This document shows, piece after piece, positions 39,762-51,001 of a DNA stretch of 64,000 bases. The translations under genes and the position numbers were made by a program. Under the pieces are notes generated by a model. The model was not told where the DNA came from. It made no database searches and worked only from the letters and a program-made list of their open reading frames with translations. The DNA is from Nocardiopsis_B sediminis (GTDB lineage Bacteria; Actinomycetota; Actinomycetes; Streptosporangiales; Streptosporangiaceae). Where the stretch lies: the NCBI RefSeq assembly GCF_042650565.1, contig NZ_JBHSBH010000008.1, forward strand, positions 62,001 to 126,000, written 5' to 3'. Each line of letters opens with the position of its first letter. Positions within the stretch are counted from its first letter, which is position 1.

Positions 39762-41345
39762 TCACCCCTCGACCGGGATCTCCTCCAGCTCGCCGAACGG
39801 CCCGGCCCGCAGCGTCAGCTCCTCCACACCGGGGGCCGGGGCGGGGAACACCGCCACCACCTCATAGGGGGCGCCGGGCTGCAACTCGTGCACCTCCTCG
39901 GCGAACCCGCTGTAGCGGCCCTCACCGAAGTTCATCTGCGCGACGTAGCGCACCAGCCCCGATTCCGGCTCCAGCAGCTGGAACCCGCCCAGGGTCCCCT
40001 TGCTGAACTGCTCGGGTCCGCCCGCGGGCAGCGCGTCCAGCCCGCCCATGTCGGGGGTGAGCGGCTCGTCGGTGGTGTTGGTCAGCTCCACCGCGCCGAT
40101 CACGTAGGCGCCGTCGCGGCGCAGCGGGTACACGTCCAGCCGCACGCCGTCGCGCTCGGCCGACGCCGCCACCGACCCATTGTCCTCGGCGAAGGGGGCC
40201 GGCCAGGTGACGCTGCGCTCGGCCACGCCCAGGCCGTCGTCGTTCACCTCCGACTCCTCAGGGTCGGCGGAGCGGTCCACCTGGTAGGAGAACTCCACCC
40301 GCCGGTTGCGGGCGCGCGCCTGCTCGTCGTCGGCGCCGCCCTCGCGCGCCACCGGCTCGGTGCTCCCGCGCCCCTCGACGACGTAGTCGTAGTCGTCGCC
40401 GATCTCCTCGCGCAGCAGCTCGCGGACGCTCTCGGCGCGCTGCTCCGACAGGGTCTGGTTGTAGTCGTCGGCGCCGATCCCGTCGGTGTGGCCGATGACG
40501 GTGATCTCGGGGGTCTCGGGGTCGACGTTGTCGGCCAGCGAGGCCGCGGCGCGCCGGACGACCTCGGCGGCCTCCGCGGTCAGGTCCGACTCGTCGAACT
40601 CGAACATCACGTCGGAGTGCAGCGCGATCGTCTCCACGTCGCCGTCGCGGGTGGTGGAGGCGATCTCGGAGTCGACGAAGCTCTCGACCTCGCCCTGGTC
40701 GGCGGTCGCGTCCTCGTCGGGCTCGCGGTTGTCGAAGGTCAGGTTCTCCCCGGCGGGCGGCGGGTTGTCCGTGGTCAGGTGGTCGGCGCCGTTGGGGTTC
40801 TCCGGGGGCGGCTGCTCCTCCTCCACGTCCTGGATCGGGATGCCCGTCATGGCGCCCAGCCCGCTGCCGATGAAGGTCACCTGCTGCACCTCGTCGGGGA
40901 TGCGCGGGAAGTAGCGGCGGTACTCGTTGGTCGTGCCGTCGTGCACCGGGTAGAGGCCGTCGCCGTTGGGGCTCACCGAGCCGTACTTGAGGCCCTGCGG
41001 GTCGAAGTACTGGCGGTAGACCCGGCCGGTGATCGGGTCGACCAGGGTGTGGGCCATGCTCAGGTTGCGGTTGGCGCCGGTGAAGCCGTCGGGGTAGTCG
41101 ATCTCGTAGTACATGACGGTGTGGTCCTCGGTGCGCTCCAGCCCGGTGATGGAGAACCGCATCGTCTCGTCCTCGCCGGTGTCCTGGAAGATGCGCCCCT
41201 CCTTGGTGTAGGGGAACTCCTCGCGCACCTCCGGCGGACCGCCGTCCCCGAACCAGTCCGACCAGGTGTCGGTGCTACAGCCGCTCGCGAGCAGGCCGAG
41301 CGATACCAGCACGGCCGCCGCGGGCAGGGGCGTCTTACCGGACAT
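39762..41345 (-). CDS. OmpA-domain lipoprotein
   Basis: 527 aa. N-terminal lipoprotein signal with lipobox LASGC near residue 23. Residues about 245-355 form an OmpA/MotB C-terminal peptidoglycan-binding domain: FEFDESDLTAEAAEVVRRAA, ITVIGHTDGIGADDYNQTLS, EQRAESVRELL and RARNRRVEFSY. Flanking beta-rich regions lack known domains. In a Gram-positive such a protein would tie the membrane surface to the wall. GGAG precedes ATG 41345. Function beyond wall binding is unknown. Confidence 0.9.
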   Translation of the reverse strand: MSGKTPLPAAAVLVSLGLLASGCSTDTWSDWFGDGGPPEVREEFPYTKEGRIFQDTGEDETMRFSITGLERTEDHTVMYYEIDYPDGFTGANRNLSMAHTLVDPITGRVYRQYFDPQGLKYGSVSPNGDGLYPVHDGTTNEYRRYFPRIPDEVQQVTFIGSGLGAMTGIPIQDVEEEQPPPENPNGADHLTTDNPPPAGENLTFDNREPDEDATADQGEVESFVDSEIASTTRDGDVETIALHSDVMFEFDESDLTAEAAEVVRRAAASLADNVDPETPEITVIGHTDGIGADDYNQTLSEQRAESVRELLREEIGDDYDYVVEGRGSTEPVAREGGADDEQARARNRRVEFSYQVDRSADPEESEVNDDGLGVAERSVTWPAPFAEDNGSVAASAERDGVRLDVYPLRRDGAYVIGAVELTNTTDEPLTPDMGGLDALPAGGPEQFSKGTLGGFQLLEPESGLVRYVAQMNFGEGRYSGFAEEVHELQPGAPYEVVAVFPAPAPGVEELTLRAGPFGELEEIPVEG

Positions 41346-41542
41346 ACGGGGGGTCTCCGATCCTGTGAAGGGTGTGCCGGGTTCATCTTCCGGCAGATCG
41401 GGGGGATTGGCGAAACGGCCGCAACCGGCGCGGATCCGGCCCTGCCGGACCGGCCGGGCGGATGGTCAGGAATGGAGAAGCCCCGGCCGAAAAGCCGCAG
41501 GTAGTGTGGCCGGGGACGATGAGACGGGAGGCCGGGGGGACG

Positions 41543-43933
<2,391 letters not shown>

Positions 43934-43986
43934 CCGGGGACCGGCCGCGCTCAGGCGCGTGGCCTGCGTGCCCGGGCCCGCGGCCG

Positions 43987-44361
43987 CTACCTGCGGGGAG
44001 CCGTTGGGTCCGGGCTCTCGCCTTGGCCGGTCGCGGCGATGAGGGCGAGCAGGCCGGGGAAGCGCTGTTCCAGGTCGTCGGTGCGCAGGCGGCTGCGGCG
44101 TTCCAGGCCGTACTGCCGCTGGTGGATGACGCCGGCCGCGCGCAGGACCTTGAAGTGGTGGGTGAGGCTGGACTTGGGCCGGTCGAAGCCGAACCAGCCG
44201 CACGGGTGGTCGAACTCCTCGGAGTCCAGCAGGAGCTTGCGCGCCACGGTCATGCGCAGGGGGTCGGCGAGCGCGCCCATCACGGTCTCCAGGCGCAGGT
44301 CCTCGGCCGGCGGTTCCGGCAGGAGCGGCGGCCTCTGGGTCTGGGGCGGGGGTGCTGGCAT
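43987..44361 (-). CDS. ArsR-family transcriptional repressor
   Basis: 124 aa. Winged helix in residues 25-105: METVMGALADPLRMTVARKL-like start, then FDRPKSSLTHHFKVLRAAGV, the recognition helix, and the wing QRQYGLERRSRLR. No CxC metal motif is present, so the inducer is probably not an As/Cd-type metal. Divergent from an MFS exporter gene; two operators lie between them, so it most likely represses both. Start ATG 44361. Confidence 0.92.
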   Translation of the reverse strand: MPAPPPQTQRPPLLPEPPAEDLRLETVMGALADPLRMTVARKLLLDSEEFDHPCGWFGFDRPKSSLTHHFKVLRAAGVIHQRQYGLERRSRLRTDDLEQRFPGLLALIAATGQGESPDPTAPRR

Positions 44362-44382
44362 GGGACCATCCTCGGCTCGGTT

Positions 44383-44433
44383 GTACGAATAATATCGTAC
44401 TGCTAACTTCGTTGTACGTATTTTTTCGTACAA
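44383..44433. promoter_or_regulatory. Two operators in the ArsR-MFS divergent promoter
   Basis: Site 1: GTACGA-N6-TCGTAC (44383-44400). Site 2: TTGTACG-N8-CGTACAA (44412-44433). Both share the GTACG/CGTAC arms, lie 12 bp apart in an A/T-rich island, and fill the whole intergenic region. Strong candidates for binding by the adjacent ArsR repressor. Confidence 0.75.
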
Positions 44434-44445
44434 GGGGGTCGTTCG

Positions 44446-45720
44446 ATGGTCGGCGGGGGTGCGGCCCCGGCGGGGGCCGGGGCGGGGTGGCGGCTGGTCA
44501 GAGCGGCGTGGGCGGTCACCGCCGTGTTCGCCCTGTCCAACTCGCCGACCCCGCTGTACGTGTACTGGCAGCGCGAGATGGGGTTCTCGCCCGGGAGCCT
44601 GACGGTCGTCTTCGCGGCCTACATCGCCGCGATGGCGGTGACGCTGCTGATCGCAGGGCGTGCGGCCGACCGGTACGGCCGCAAGCGGGTGGTCGTCCCG
44701 GGGATCGTGATCGCGCTGGCGGCCGCGGTGCTGTTCATGACCGCGCAGGGCCTGGCGGCGCTGATCGCGGCGCGGCTGCTCGTGGGGGTCGCGGTGGGGA
44801 TCGTGGTCTCCGCCGGCATGGCAGCGGTCGTCGACCTCGGCGGGGAGGGCCGCCGGCACACGACGTCGATGCTGGCCTCGATCGCCATGGTCTTCGGCGC
44901 CGGCCTCGGGCCACTCGTCGGCGGGATCGTCTACCAGGCCACCGACCGGCCGGTCGTGTGGGTCTTCGCGGTCAACATCGCGCTGCTGGTCATCGCGCTG
45001 ATCGGCTACGCCGGGCTGCCGCTGGGACGCCCGCCGGCCGCGGCACCGGGCTTCCCGTGGCCGCGCCTTCCACGCGTGCCCGCGCGCAACCGCGGGCACA
45101 TCGCCAGCGGCGCCGCGGTCTTCGCGCCGGGCCTGACCGCGACCTCCTTCGTGCTGTCCCTCGGCCCCTCACTGCTCGTGCTCGCCGCCGGGAACGCCTC
45201 GCCGCTGCTGGCCGGCGGTGCGGCGTGCGTGATGTTCCTGGCCGCGACCGGCTCGCAGCTCGCCCTGGCGCGGCTGACCGTGGCCCGTCTGTTCGCGCTG
45301 GGGACCGCGAGCACCGTGCTGTCGATGATCGCCGTGGTGCTCACCATCGTCACCGAGAACCCGGCCCTCTTCGTGGCATCGGCCGTGTTCGCGGGCGGCG
45401 CGCAAGGGCTCGGCCAACTGGGCGGCCTGCGGCTCATCGCCCACCATGTCGCGAACGATCGCCGGGCCGAGGCCAACGCCGCACTCAACATCAGCGGCTA
45501 CCTCCCCGCCGCCGTCCTCACCGTCGCCACCGGATACGCCGTCAGCGCCTGGGGCATGTTCCCGGCGGTCACGGCGCTCGCGGCGACCCTGGCGGTCCTC
45601 GGAGGGCTCCTGGGGGCGGCCGCCTACCTGGCCCAAGGCGAGCACCGGACCCGCCCGCCCCGCAACCGGCGCCTCCCGCGGCCGCCGGCCGGCGAGCCCC
45701 CGGCTCCCCTTCCGCGCTGA
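44446..45720 (+). CDS. MFS transporter, probable drug exporter
   Basis: 424 aa with 12 predicted membrane helices. Motif A is GRAADRYGRKRVVVPG between helices 2 and 3, and AMVFGAGLGPLVGGIVYQA is the motif C-like antiporter segment of drug exporters. N-terminal FALSNSPTPLYVYWQREMGF is common in actinobacterial exporters of this group. AAGGGGG precedes ATG 44446. Control by the divergent ArsR protein is expected. Substrate unknown. Confidence 0.92.
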   Translation: MVGGGAAPAGAGAGWRLVRAAWAVTAVFALSNSPTPLYVYWQREMGFSPGSLTVVFAAYIAAMAVTLLIAGRAADRYGRKRVVVPGIVIALAAAVLFMTAQGLAALIAARLLVGVAVGIVVSAGMAAVVDLGGEGRRHTTSMLASIAMVFGAGLGPLVGGIVYQATDRPVVWVFAVNIALLVIALIGYAGLPLGRPPAAAPGFPWPRLPRVPARNRGHIASGAAVFAPGLTATSFVLSLGPSLLVLAAGNASPLLAGGAACVMFLAATGSQLALARLTVARLFALGTASTVLSMIAVVLTIVTENPALFVASAVFAGGAQGLGQLGGLRLIAHHVANDRRAEANAALNISGYLPAAVLTVATGYAVSAWGMFPAVTALAATLAVLGGLLGAAAYLAQGEHRTRPPRNRRLPRPPAGEPPAPLPR

Positions 45721-45727
45721 TCCCGGG

Positions 45728-46342
45728 TCAGCGGCCGGCGGCGCCGATGGCCTCGTTCAGCCTCTGGAGGGCGTCGGGGTCGGACAGGGCCGATCCGACG
45801 GCGACACCGCGGCAGCCCGCGGCGAGGAAGGCGGCGGCGTTGGTGGCGTCGATGCCGCCGGTCGCGACGAAGCGTGCAGTGGGGAACGGGGCCAGGTGGG
45901 CGGTGATCCAGCCGGGTCCCAGCTGGCGTGCGGGGAAGGCCTTCAGCCAGGTCAGGCCGTAGCCGAGGGCCGTGCCGACCTCGGTGGCGGTGGCCACCCC
46001 GGGCAGGTGCGGGATCCCGCGGCGCAGCGATTCGGCGACGACGTCGCCGTTGAGGCCGGGCGCGACGGTGAAGGCGGCGCCCAGCTCGCTCACCGCCGCG
46101 AGCTGGTCGACCGTGGTCACGGTGCCCGCGCCGACCTTGCGGCCGCGGCGCTCGGCCGCGGCCAGCGCCGCCCGCAGAGCGGGCAGCGCCTCGGGCGACT
46201 GGACCGGCACCTCGACGAGTTCGGCCCCGAATTCCCAGGCCTTCTCACACATCTCGACCGTTTCCTCGGGTCCGAGATTGCGGAAGATCCCCAGAACCGG
46301 GTTGCGTGCCAAATGGTGATCGAAGAATTCAGCGCTGTCCAC
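45728..46342 (-). CDS. eda: 2-keto-3-deoxy-6-phosphogluconate aldolase (KDPG/KHG aldolase)
   Basis: 204 aa. Cleaves KDPG to pyruvate and glyceraldehyde 3-phosphate. Seen: catalytic Glu in AELVEVPVQSPEAL, GAGTVTTVDQ, and the Schiff-base Lys in WLKAFPARQLG; VATGGIDATN and GVAVGSAL bind phosphate. GTG 46342 overlaps the IclR gene by 14 bases. With the upstream kinase it completes 2-keto-3-deoxygluconate breakdown. A 6-phosphogalactonate analogue is possible. Confidence 0.9.
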   Translation of the reverse strand: MDSAEFFDHHLARNPVLGIFRNLGPEETVEMCEKAWEFGAELVEVPVQSPEALPALRAALAAAERRGRKVGAGTVTTVDQLAAVSELGAAFTVAPGLNGDVVAESLRRGIPHLPGVATATEVGTALGYGLTWLKAFPARQLGPGWITAHLAPFPTARFVATGGIDATNAAAFLAAGCRGVAVGSALSDPDALQRLNEAIGAAGR

Positions 46343-47090
46343 TCGGATCCCCTCTCCAGCCCAGTTTCCTGGACACCTGAATGGTCGCCTGCCGGAAGTC
46401 GTCGATGTGCGCGCGGAGCTCCGGCAGCGGTGCGACGGCGCTCAGTGCGGTGACCGAGATTGCGTGCGCGACCCTCCCGCGTGCGTCGAAGACCGGCAGG
46501 GCGAGGCAGTTGATGTAGTCCTCGTGCTCCCCGCGGTCCTCCGCCCAGCCGCGTTCGCGGGTGAGGTCCAGTTCACGCTCCAGCTCGGAGCGGTCGACGA
46601 CGGTCGTGGGGGTGTAGCGGTGGAAGGTCGCGCCGTCGAGGATGCGTGCGCGGGTGGCGGCGTCCTGGTGGGCGGTGATGACCTTGGCGACCGCGGCGGT
46701 GTGCGTCTTGGCGGGCAGGCCGATGCGCGACCCCATGGCGACGCTGCCGCGCCCCTCGATCTTGTCGACGTAGACGACCTGGTCGCCGACGAGCTCCCCG
46801 AGGTGCACGGTGTGCCCGGACCGCTCGCTGAGCCCCTGGAGGACGGGGTGGGCCAGCGACCGCGCCTCGACCTGGTCGAGCGCCATCTGCCCGAGGGCGA
46901 TGAGCCGGAACCCCATCCCGTAGCCGCCCTCCGGCAGCCGCCGGACGAACCCGCTCTCCTCCAGGGTCTGCAACAGCCGCAGCGCGGTCGATTTGTGCAC
47001 ACCGAGGTGCTCGGCGACGTCGCCCAGGGACCGGCCCTGGCGGGAGACGAAGCCGATGATGTCGATGGCGCGCGCTACGGTCTGTGACAC
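46329..47090 (-). CDS. IclR-family regulator of the KDG operon
   Basis: 253 aa. Winged HTH residues 1-60 (QGRSLGDVAEHLGVHKSTAL, RLLQTLEESGFV), then the IclR effector domain (LGELVGDQVVYVDKIEGRGS, THTAAVAKVITAHQD, GWAEDRGEHEDYINCLALPV). Located between the kinase and aldolase genes and overlapping both, so it is made with the enzymes it controls; the effector is probably KDG. The inverted repeat ahead of the kinase gene is its likely operator. KdgR-type function is inferred from context. Confidence 0.92.
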   Translation of the reverse strand: MSQTVARAIDIIGFVSRQGRSLGDVAEHLGVHKSTALRLLQTLEESGFVRRLPEGGYGMGFRLIALGQMALDQVEARSLAHPVLQGLSERSGHTVHLGELVGDQVVYVDKIEGRGSVAMGSRIGLPAKTHTAAVAKVITAHQDAATRARILDGATFHRYTPTTVVDRSELERELDLTRERGWAEDRGEHEDYINCLALPVFDARGRVAHAISVTALSAVAPLPELRAHIDDFRQATIQVSRKLGWRGDPSGQR

Positions 47091-48067
47091 GGGAGATCGC
47101 TCCTAGGGTCACGGGCGCGGTCGTCGTCCGCGCCCGGCTGCGGCCCGGTCTCCACGATCTCGGCCACACGGCCGGCCGGCGGCAGTTCGGCGAAATCGGA
47201 CGGGGACATCAGGACCCGGGAGGCCACATAATGGCCCATCCGCAGGCGCATGCTCTCGGGACGGTCGTCCACCAGGCCGCTCAGCCAGCCCGCGGCGAAC
47301 GCGTCGCCGGCGCCGACCGGGTCGACGACATCGACCCGGCGCGAGGCGGCCCGGACGGTCCCTTCCGGGGTGAAGGCGACGGCCTCGATGTCGGCGTCCT
47401 TGACGACCAGGTAGCGGGGCGCGTCGATGAGGTCGCGCACGCTTTCGGCGTCGGAGGTGCCCCACAGCGCCTCGGCCTCGTCGCGGCCGACGAACACGAT
47501 GTCGCTGCGCCGGGCGAGCGCCAGCAGCTCGTCGGCGCCGCCGTCGGGGCCCCACAGTGCGGGGCGGCGGTTGACGTCGAAGCTGACGAGCCCGCCCAGC
47601 GGCCGGTCGAACACGATGTGGCGGAGCAGGTCGCGGCACTGCTCCGAGAGCGCGGCCGTGATCCCCGAGACGTGCACCACCGCGGCGGGGCGCGAGCGCC
47701 ATTCGGCGAGGTCGTCGCGGCCGAGCGCGGAGGCGGCCGACCCGGACCGGTAGTAGTGGACGCTGGTCCCCGAGGGGGCCGGGTCCTTGAAGTAGACGGC
47801 GGTGGGCCGGTGCGGGTCGCGGCGGACGAGGCCGACGTCCACCCCGTGGCCGCGCAGGGAGCCGACGACGATGTCGCCGAGCGGGTCGTCGCCCACCGCG
47901 CTGGCCCACGCGGTGGAGTGGCCGAGCTGGGCCATGAGCGCCGCAACGTTCGATTCCGCGCCCCCCGGGCTCAGGGCGTAGTCGGCGCCGGCGGTCAGCC
48001 GGCCGCCGTCGCGGGGGGTGACCATGACCATCGTCTCGCCGATGGCGAGAAGGTCGACGTCGTGCAT
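47075..48067 (-). CDS. kdgK: 2-keto-3-deoxygluconate kinase (PfkB family)
   Basis: 330 aa ribokinase-fold sugar kinase. Seen: IGETMVMVTPRDG, N-terminal substrate motif SPGGAESNVAALMAQLGHST, and the C-terminal anion hole/catalytic Asp VDPVGAGDAFAAGWLSG. HYYRSGSAASALGRDDL resembles KdgK. The downstream aldolase makes KDG kinase far more likely than other PfkB substrates. First gene of a three-gene operon with IclR and aldolase. Confidence 0.88.
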   Translation of the reverse strand: MHDVDLLAIGETMVMVTPRDGGRLTAGADYALSPGGAESNVAALMAQLGHSTAWASAVGDDPLGDIVVGSLRGHGVDVGLVRRDPHRPTAVYFKDPAPSGTSVHYYRSGSAASALGRDDLAEWRSRPAAVVHVSGITAALSEQCRDLLRHIVFDRPLGGLVSFDVNRRPALWGPDGGADELLALARRSDIVFVGRDEAEALWGTSDAESVRDLIDAPRYLVVKDADIEAVAFTPEGTVRAASRRVDVVDPVGAGDAFAAGWLSGLVDDRPESMRLRMGHYVASRVLMSPSDFAELPPAGRVAEIVETGPQPGADDDRARDPRSDLPCHRP

Positions 48068-48120
48068 CGTGCGGTTCCACTCCTGGTCGATGTGGGGGCG
48101 GGGGCGCCTGCCGCCGGTGA

Positions 48121-48155
48121 TTGCATATGCTGCAACGGTTTGTCAGTATATGCAA
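48121..48155. promoter_or_regulatory. IclR-type operator ahead of the KDG operon
   Basis: Inverted repeat TTGCATATGCTG (48121-48132) and CAGTATATGCAA (48144-48155): 12-bp arms with one mismatch and an 11-bp spacer, in a GC-poor island 54 bp upstream of kdgK. TTGCATAT half-sites of this shape are typical for IclR-family proteins, one of which is encoded in this operon. No clear -35/-10 could be fixed. Confidence 0.7.
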
Positions 48156-48315
48156 AAGCCAGGTTGCCCGCATCGCCGACGGCCTGTCAACGGCCCAAGC
48201 GCGGCCACTCGCGGAAACCAGGAGAGGCGGCACCGCCCGTCCGCCGTGGGCGCGCACCCCGGGCCGCGGGCGCCCGCGGCCTACGATGGTCACCTACGAC
48301 GGGAGCGGATGAGGC

Positions 48316-49005
48316 ATGGGCAGCTACACGGCACGACGCGGCGCCCGGACCGGCGCCGCGCTGTGGCGGGTGCGCTCCGACGGCCCCGAGCAGCCGGTCG
48401 CCCCCGACGGCGCGATGGACCTGATGTGGTTCCAGGGGCGCCTCGTCGTGGCGGGCCCTGATACCCGGGCGATGGTCGCCCAGACCCGGCCCGGGGCGGT
48501 GACGTGGGGCCTGCGGCTCGCCCCCGGCGTGGCCCCGGCGCTCCTCGGTGTGCCCGCACACGAGCTGACCGATCGGCGCGTCGACCTGTCGGACCTCGTC
48601 GCGCCGCCCGGGCACGACGCGCGGTGGTTCGAGGACGACGCGGCCGACGCGCTCGAACGGGTCTTCATCGCCCTATGGGCGCGGGCCGACCCCGAGCGCT
48701 CCGCTCTCCGGACGGCCGCCTCCCTCGACCGCGCCGCGCGCGAGGGCCTGAGCGTCCGCGAGGCGGCGGAGCGCCACGGCCTGCCGGAGCGGTCGCTGCA
48801 CCGGCTCAGCGACCGGCTCTTCGGCTACGGCCTCAAGACGCTCACGCGCATCCACCGCTTCCAGCACGCCGCCCACATGGCCCGAGCGGGCCTGCCACTG
48901 AGCGAGGCGGCGGCACGCGCGGGCTACGCCGACCAGGCCCACTTCAACCGCGAAAGCAAACGGCTCACCGGCCGGACGCCCGCCGCACTGGCACGCGCCG
49001 CCTAG
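48316..49005 (+). CDS. AraC-family transcriptional regulator
   Basis: 229 aa. The C-terminal 85 residues contain two HTH motifs: SVREAAERHGLPERSLHRLS and, after IHRFQHAAHMARAGLPLSEA, the conserved GYADQAHFNRESKRLTGRTP. The N-terminal part (PDGAMDLMWFQGRLVVAGPD) is the DUF6597-like sensor often found in actinobacterial members. Next to the alpha-toroid protein gene on the same strand (105 bp apart). Target not known. Confidence 0.92.
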   Translation: MGSYTARRGARTGAALWRVRSDGPEQPVAPDGAMDLMWFQGRLVVAGPDTRAMVAQTRPGAVTWGLRLAPGVAPALLGVPAHELTDRRVDLSDLVAPPGHDARWFEDDAADALERVFIALWARADPERSALRTAASLDRAAREGLSVREAAERHGLPERSLHRLSDRLFGYGLKTLTRIHRFQHAAHMARAGLPLSEAAARAGYADQAHFNRESKRLTGRTPAALARAA

Positions 49006-49110
49006 CCCGCGCCGCCGGGAGGGCGGCCTCCGGGCCTTCACCGCCCATCCGCCGCGCCTGCTGGCCGTTTCGTCCAAGACCCGCGCAGCCGCAGGTGACA
49101 GGGTTGCCCC

Positions 49111-50001
49111 ATGAGTATCGACCTGGGCCGCGCGGAATCGTTCATGGCCGCGCACGCGCGAATCCTCGACCGGCGGCGCTTCGAGGCCGCCATCACCGGT
49201 GGCGACGCCGCCCGCCAGGCCATCATCGACGGACTCGACGCCTACCGGAACCCCGACGGCGGCTACGGATGGGGGCTCGAACCCGATCTGCGCGCCCCCG
49301 AGAGCCAGCCGGGCGGCGCCCAGCACGCGTTCGAAGCGCTCGCCGACGCCGGACCGGCGGCCTCGCCGCACACGGCCGCCCTGCTCGACTGGCTGGACGC
49401 GGTGACGCTGGAGGACGGCGGGCTGCCGTTCGCGCTGCCGATCGCCGACCCCGCGGCGTGCGCCCCGTTCTGGGTCCACGCCGACCCCGCGGAGTCTTCG
49501 TTGCAGATCACGGCGGCGGTGGCCACGCAGGCCCATCGCGTCGCGCGCTGGGACGCCACCGTGGGCGGCCATCCGTGGCTGGCAAGGGCGACGCGGTACT
49601 GCTTCGACGCGATCGGCCGCCTCGACGAAGCGCCGTTCGCCTACGTGCTCGCCTTCGCGCTCCAGCTCGTCGACATCGCCTCCGACACCCACCCTGAGGC
49701 GCTCGACCTCCTCGACCACCTCGGGAAGTTCGTCCCGGACGATGGGGCGCTGCCCGTCGCCGGCGGGGCCGAGGGCGAGACGATCGGCCCGCTCACCTAC
49801 GCGCCCGAGCCCGGACGTCCGGTCCGCGGCCTGCTCGACCCGGGCGCCGTATCGGACGACCTCGACCGCCTGGAGCGCGGGCAGCGGCCCGACGGGGGAT
49901 GGGAGGTCGACTTCACCTCCTACTCGCCCGCCGCGTCGCTGGAATGGCGCGGCTACGCCACGGCCGGAGCGGTCGCGGTGCTGCGCCTGAACGGGCGCTG
50001 A
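49111..50001 (+). CDS. Alpha-toroid (terpene cyclase/prenyltransferase-like) protein of unknown function
   Basis: 296 aa. QW-like glycine-rich loops recur: YRNPDGGYGWGLEPDLRAPE, then TLEDGGLPFALP and the terminal RGQRPDGGWEVDFTSYSP. These are the turns of an alpha/alpha toroid as in squalene cyclases and prenyltransferases, but the protein is about half a cyclase and lacks a DxDD motif. Commonly found as a stand-alone hypothetical protein in actinomycetes. It may be cotranscribed with the AraC gene. No strong ribosome site before ATG 49111. Confidence 0.72.
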   Translation: MSIDLGRAESFMAAHARILDRRRFEAAITGGDAARQAIIDGLDAYRNPDGGYGWGLEPDLRAPESQPGGAQHAFEALADAGPAASPHTAALLDWLDAVTLEDGGLPFALPIADPAACAPFWVHADPAESSLQITAAVATQAHRVARWDATVGGHPWLARATRYCFDAIGRLDEAPFAYVLAFALQLVDIASDTHPEALDLLDHLGKFVPDDGALPVAGGAEGETIGPLTYAPEPGRPVRGLLDPGAVSDDLDRLERGQRPDGGWEVDFTSYSPAASLEWRGYATAGAVAVLRLNGR

Positions 50002-50059
50002 GGCGCGGACCGCTCCGGGGGCGGGCAGGCGCGCACCGCCCTCCCGGCGGCCCCCGTTG

Positions 50060-50803
50060 CTACGCGCCGTGGGGGAGCCGGTAGACGGAGACGTGGGAGC
50101 GCGACTCGGCGGTGAACTCCGCGCCCCGCCAGTCGGCGTGCCGGGACTCCAGCTCGAACCCGGCCAGCCGGCCCATGAGGTCGAGCTCGGCCGGCCAGAT
50201 GTAGCGGTGCGGGCTGCGGAATACCCGCGCCTGCCTGCCCTCGCCGAACCGGAAGTGGTGGGAGACGAGGTGCTGGCGCACGACGTCGTAGGTGTCCAGG
50301 CCGACGTAGCCGGCGTCGGACGCGAAGAGCGCGCCGTCCTGGCCGGGGGGAAGCTTCCGCAGCTCGGGGACCCCGAGCTCGATGACGAACCGTCCGCCCG
50401 GGACGAGGTGGCGCGCGGCGTTGCGGAAGCACGCGACCTGCCCGTCCTGGGTGAGCAGGTTGGAGATCGTGTTGAAGACGAGGTAGACGAGCTGGAACTC
50501 GCCCGGGGCGCGGGCGCTCGCCATGTCGCCGGTGACGACCGGGATCGCATCCTCGTCGGCCTTGGTGCGCAGCCGCTCGATCATCGGCCGCGACAGCTCG
50601 ATGCCGGTGACCGGCACCCCCCGCTGTGCGAGCGGAACCGCCACCCGGCCGGTGCCGATGGCGAACTCCAGTGCCCGCCCGCCGCCGGCGAGTTCGGCCA
50701 GGCGGTCCACGGCGGGTTCCAGCACCTCGGGCGCGAACATGCCCACGCCCGGGGTGTCATAGCTCCGGGCGGCTTCGTCGTCCCAGATCTCGTCCTGTCG
50801 CAT
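50060..50803 (-). CDS. Class I SAM-dependent methyltransferase
   Basis: 247 aa. SAM loop ALEFAIGTGRVAVPLAQRG (motif I with E-x-G-x-G variant), PVTGIELSRPMIERLRTKAD (acidic ribose contact), VVTGDMASARAPGEFQLVYL and HLVPGGRFVIELGVPEL follow in order. Small-molecule methyltransferase; acceptor unknown. ATG 50803 is chosen; TTG 50812 is possible. Monocistronic, convergent with the alpha-toroid gene. Confidence 0.9.
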   Translation of the reverse strand: MRQDEIWDDEAARSYDTPGVGMFAPEVLEPAVDRLAELAGGGRALEFAIGTGRVAVPLAQRGVPVTGIELSRPMIERLRTKADEDAIPVVTGDMASARAPGEFQLVYLVFNTISNLLTQDGQVACFRNAARHLVPGGRFVIELGVPELRKLPPGQDGALFASDAGYVGLDTYDVVRQHLVSHHFRFGEGRQARVFRSPHRYIWPAELDLMGRLAGFELESRHADWRGAEFTAESRSHVSVYRLPHGA

Positions 50804-51001
50804 GCCGGTCAACGATCCCCGAAACGCGCGGCGGTGTCGACGGGTTTTCCCGAATCGTGCCCGGGGGCGGCGGGGGAGGGGCCGGATACGTCGACGCCGC
50901 CGCCGACCGGCTCGCCGGCTTCTACTCGAACCACCTGTAAATCGACCGATCCGGTGAACCTATGCGGCCGCGGCAATCGCCGCGGCCGGTTCTCGATCGT
51001 C

